The notes under the pieces are model-generated. The model was given only the letters and a program-made list of their open reading frames with translations, did no database searches and was not told the origin of the DNA. A DNA stretch of 7,654 bases from Planctomycetales bacterium (GTDB taxonomy: Bacteria > Planctomycetota > Planctomycetia > Isosphaerales > Isosphaeraceae): the NCBI GenBank assembly GCA_027451455.1, contig DAIDJI010000250.1, positions 1 through 7,654 of the forward strand, given 5' to 3'. Shown one piece after another: positions 6,072 through 7,654 of the stretch (positions are counted from its first letter, which is position 1; each line of letters begins with the position of its first letter). The position numbers and the translations under genes were made by a program.

Positions 6072-6892
6072 CCGATCCGGAGATTACGATCCGACGCGCC
6101 GAGTCCGTGGCCGATTACCGGGCCTGTCAGGAAGCTCAGCGACAGGCCTGGGGGATTGCTGAGGACGGCTACCTGATCCCGATCGCCACGATGGTCGGCG
6201 CCAACCTCCACGGCGGTCTGGTCCTTGGAGCCTTCCTGCCGGATGGCCAGGCGGTCGCGATGTCGTTCGCGTTCCTCGGGCGAGTCAAGGGCCGGTTGTC
6301 TCTCTACTCGCAGCTCACGGGAGTGGTGCCGGGCTACCAATCGCAGGGGCTTGGCTATCGGATCAAGATCCACCAGCGCGATTTCGCAAGGTCTGAGGGG
6401 ATCGGCGTCATTGCCTGGGCGTTTGACCCGCTCCAGGCCGGCAACGCCCATTTCAACCTCGCGCGCCTCGGCGCTACGGCCGAGCGCTATGTCGACAACA
6501 TGTACGGCGCCCGTTCTGACGCCCTGAATTCGGGCGTCCCGACCGATCGCCTGATTGCCGAGTGGGCGACCGATCGCGAGGGCCCCCTCCCGGTCGATCC
6601 TGCCTGGGCACTGGCCCTTCCTCGCCTGGTGGAGTTCGATGGATCGGGCCCGGCGGTCCGATCGATCGAGTCGCAGCCGTCGTTCCTGATCGAGATTCCG
6701 CCCGACATCGCCCGGCTTCGGCGTGAGCATCCCGGGCTGGCCGAGCGCTGGCGGTCGGCCGTCCGCGAGGCGCTCCGATCAGGATTCGACCGCGGATACC
6801 GGGCGGTATCGGTCGTGCGCGACGATTCGACGGAGCAACGGCGTTCGTATTACGTCGTGGAGCGGCCGGCGGTACCCTCTCCTCGCAGGTGA
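6068..6892 (+). CDS. COG3375 GNAT acyltransferase, probable succinyl-CoA:D-amino acid N-succinyltransferase
   Basis: This 274-residue protein belongs to the GNAT-fold group COG3375, of usual length. The N-terminal half carries the acyl-CoA site: LTGVVPGYQSQGLGYRIK (83-100), with the Q91-S-Q-G94-L-G96 pyrophosphate loop. The family block then follows: AWAFDPLQAGNAHFNLARLG (116-135), YVDNMYG (141-147) and GVPTDRLIAEW (156-166). The C-terminal part (about 200-265) is less conserved. In the Geobacillus kaustophilus pathway a protein of this group succinylates D-amino acids, which commits them to inversion. Here the product would be fed to the racemase and hydrolase encoded just upstream. The ATG at 6068 overlaps the hydrolase stop (ATGA) and has CAGG 7 nt upstream, which suggests translational coupling. 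Acyl donor (succinyl- or acetyl-CoA) and amino acid range cannot be read from the sequence. Family assignment is strong; exact reaction is inference from context. Confidence 0.8.
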   Translation: MTDPEITIRRAESVADYRACQEAQRQAWGIAEDGYLIPIATMVGANLHGGLVLGAFLPDGQAVAMSFAFLGRVKGRLSLYSQLTGVVPGYQSQGLGYRIKIHQRDFARSEGIGVIAWAFDPLQAGNAHFNLARLGATAERYVDNMYGARSDALNSGVPTDRLIAEWATDREGPLPVDPAWALALPRLVEFDGSGPAVRSIESQPSFLIEIPPDIARLRREHPGLAERWRSAVREALRSGFDRGYRAVSVVRDDSTEQRRSYYVVERPAVPSPRR

Positions 6893-6958
6893 GACGTTGT
6901 GACAAGATGAGGGGCGTCGGCCGACCTCCCTCGCGAACCACGACCCGACGGACGTCAG

Positions 6959-7396
6959 ATGAGCCGAGGACTTCCCCCACGACTGGAGCCGTTCCACGGC
7001 CTGCGACGGGCACGCCGGACGCTTCGTCTGATGATCCCGCTGGTGCAGCTTGGCACACTAGGGGCCGGGCTCTCTGTCTTCCTCGACCAGTCGCGCTCGC
7101 TACTCTCTGACGCCCAGTTTACCTTTGGCGAGCGGAGTGTGATGGGGATCGTGGCGCTCTCTGCGATCGGCAGTGCCGTGCTGGCGGCCTGGGTCCTTGG
7201 CCGACTGATTGGGATCGTTGCCGAGACGATCGACGCGATGGCGGACGTCGCCGAGGCCTCAAGGCGGACAACCGAGCTGATCGAAACCCAGGTCGTCCCC
7301 GCGCTCTGGCGGATCGCTACCTCGCTCGAATCGACCGCGACGCCGACCGGACGAGACCGGAACGAGCCGGCGCCGAGGCGCCCGGCCAGGCCCTGA
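6959..7396 (+). CDS. Small two-helix membrane protein, function unknown
   Basis: The 145-residue product is not recognised. It has a basic N-terminus (RRARRTLR, 16-23) and two probable membrane helices at about 24-42 and 61-87, joined by a short loop with F54 and E58. An amphipathic, possibly coiled-coil stretch follows (about 88-125; IDAMADVAEASRRTTELIET at 91-110). The tail is Arg/Pro-rich and hydrophilic (126-145). By the positive-inside rule both termini would be cytoplasmic. The start at 6959 has only a weak ribosome-binding site; ATG 7031 (residue 25) would cut off the basic segment. It begins 66 bp after the acyltransferase and ends 19 bp before the next gene, so it is likely co-transcribed with that next gene and possibly read through from the racemase operon. 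No domain supports a function. Confidence 0.55.
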   Translation: MSRGLPPRLEPFHGLRRARRTLRLMIPLVQLGTLGAGLSVFLDQSRSLLSDAQFTFGERSVMGIVALSAIGSAVLAAWVLGRLIGIVAETIDAMADVAEASRRTTELIETQVVPALWRIATSLESTATPTGRDRNEPAPRRPARP

Positions 7397-7415
7397 GGGT
7401 GGAGGTTCACCGGCA

Positions 7416-7654
7416 ATGGACAAGGGCGTTCGCCTCCCGAACCGATCGCGATCTGAGCCGCCGTCCGAGGTTCCGCCAGGGAAGGAGCCCGAATCGGTCT
7501 TCGTCCCCTCCGAGGAGGTCGAGGAGCGCCGCTCGCGGCGCATCCTCTGGATCGGCGCGGGGCTCATGATGATCCTTGGAATCGGGGCTGTCGTGACGAT
7601 GGTTTTCTGGCCGAGGATCAAACCGAGGCCGCTCGACGCCGTCGAGAAGGTCGC
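7416..7654 (+). CDS. Single-pass membrane protein, N-terminal part (gene continues past right edge)
   Basis: The frame is open from ATG 7416 to the window end (79 complete codons). GGAGG at 7401-7405 is a good ribosome-binding site 10 nt upstream. Residues 1-42 are hydrophilic, with a Pro/Glu-rich section and an acidic then basic end (EEVEERRSRR, 33-42). A single hydrophobic helix follows at 43-65 (ILWIGAGLMMILGIGAVVTM and onward), then WPRIKPRPLD. This is the layout of a protein with a short cytoplasmic tail, one anchor and an external domain lying beyond the window. I do not recognise the family. The 19-bp gap suggests an operon with the small membrane protein upstream. Confidence 0.6.
   Translation, partial: MDKGVRLPNRSRSEPPSEVPPGKEPESVFVPSEEVEERRSRRILWIGAGLMMILGIGAVVTMVFWPRIKPRPLDAVEKV

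Noticed and set aside
5573..6730. A 385-residue minus-strand open frame opposite the hydrolase and acyltransferase genes
   Set aside because: It is antisense to two genes with complete catalytic motifs; the composition is Arg/Ser/Pro-rich, and no motif or ribosome-binding site supports it.

Overview
The window looks like chromosomal DNA of a planctomycete, most likely in or near the Isosphaeraceae. This rests on the high GC content, the long intergenic stretches, the very frequent GATC/CGATCG words, and protein signatures such as the MFS start with a DTMDQQLF motif and the GT-C-like membrane protein with a YP..H..THPPG block. This is inference from pattern recognition; no database search was run. 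I found no rRNA, tRNA, CRISPR array, insertion sequence or transposase.

Layout from left to right. (1) Positions 1-177, minus strand: the 5' end of an MFS transporter gene that runs off the left edge. (2) Positions 309-1811, plus strand: a 500-residue polytopic membrane protein resembling GT-C (family 39) glycosyltransferases, divergent from the MFS gene. (3) Positions 1819-3054, minus strand: a DUF5009/HGSNAT-like membrane acyltransferase. It converges on gene 2 with only 7 bp between the stop codons, and both stops lie in one perfect hairpin. (4) Positions 3055-3837: about 780 bp without a convincing gene. It holds several inverted repeats and ends in a perfect TATAAT box preceded by a palindrome. 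(5) Positions 3838-6892, plus strand: a three-gene operon joined by two ATGA stop/start overlaps. It encodes an enolase-superfamily N-succinylamino acid racemase/OSBS-like enzyme, an M20 metallohydrolase, and a COG3375 GNAT acyltransferase. (6) Positions 6959 to the right edge: a small two-helix membrane protein and the start of a single-pass membrane protein, both unrecognised.

The centre of interest is the three-gene operon. The same three families form the pathway described in Geobacillus kaustophilus for irreversible conversion of D-amino acids to L-amino acids. There a GNAT enzyme N-succinylates the D-amino acid, the racemase inverts the N-succinylamino acid, and the M20 enzyme hydrolyses the L form to free L-amino acid and succinate. 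All main catalytic and metal-binding residues of the racemase and hydrolase are visible here, and no menaquinone gene lies nearby. The best reading is therefore a complete D-to-L amino acid deracemisation cassette in a planctomycete, with its own promoter and a possible operator. The specific substrates remain inference.
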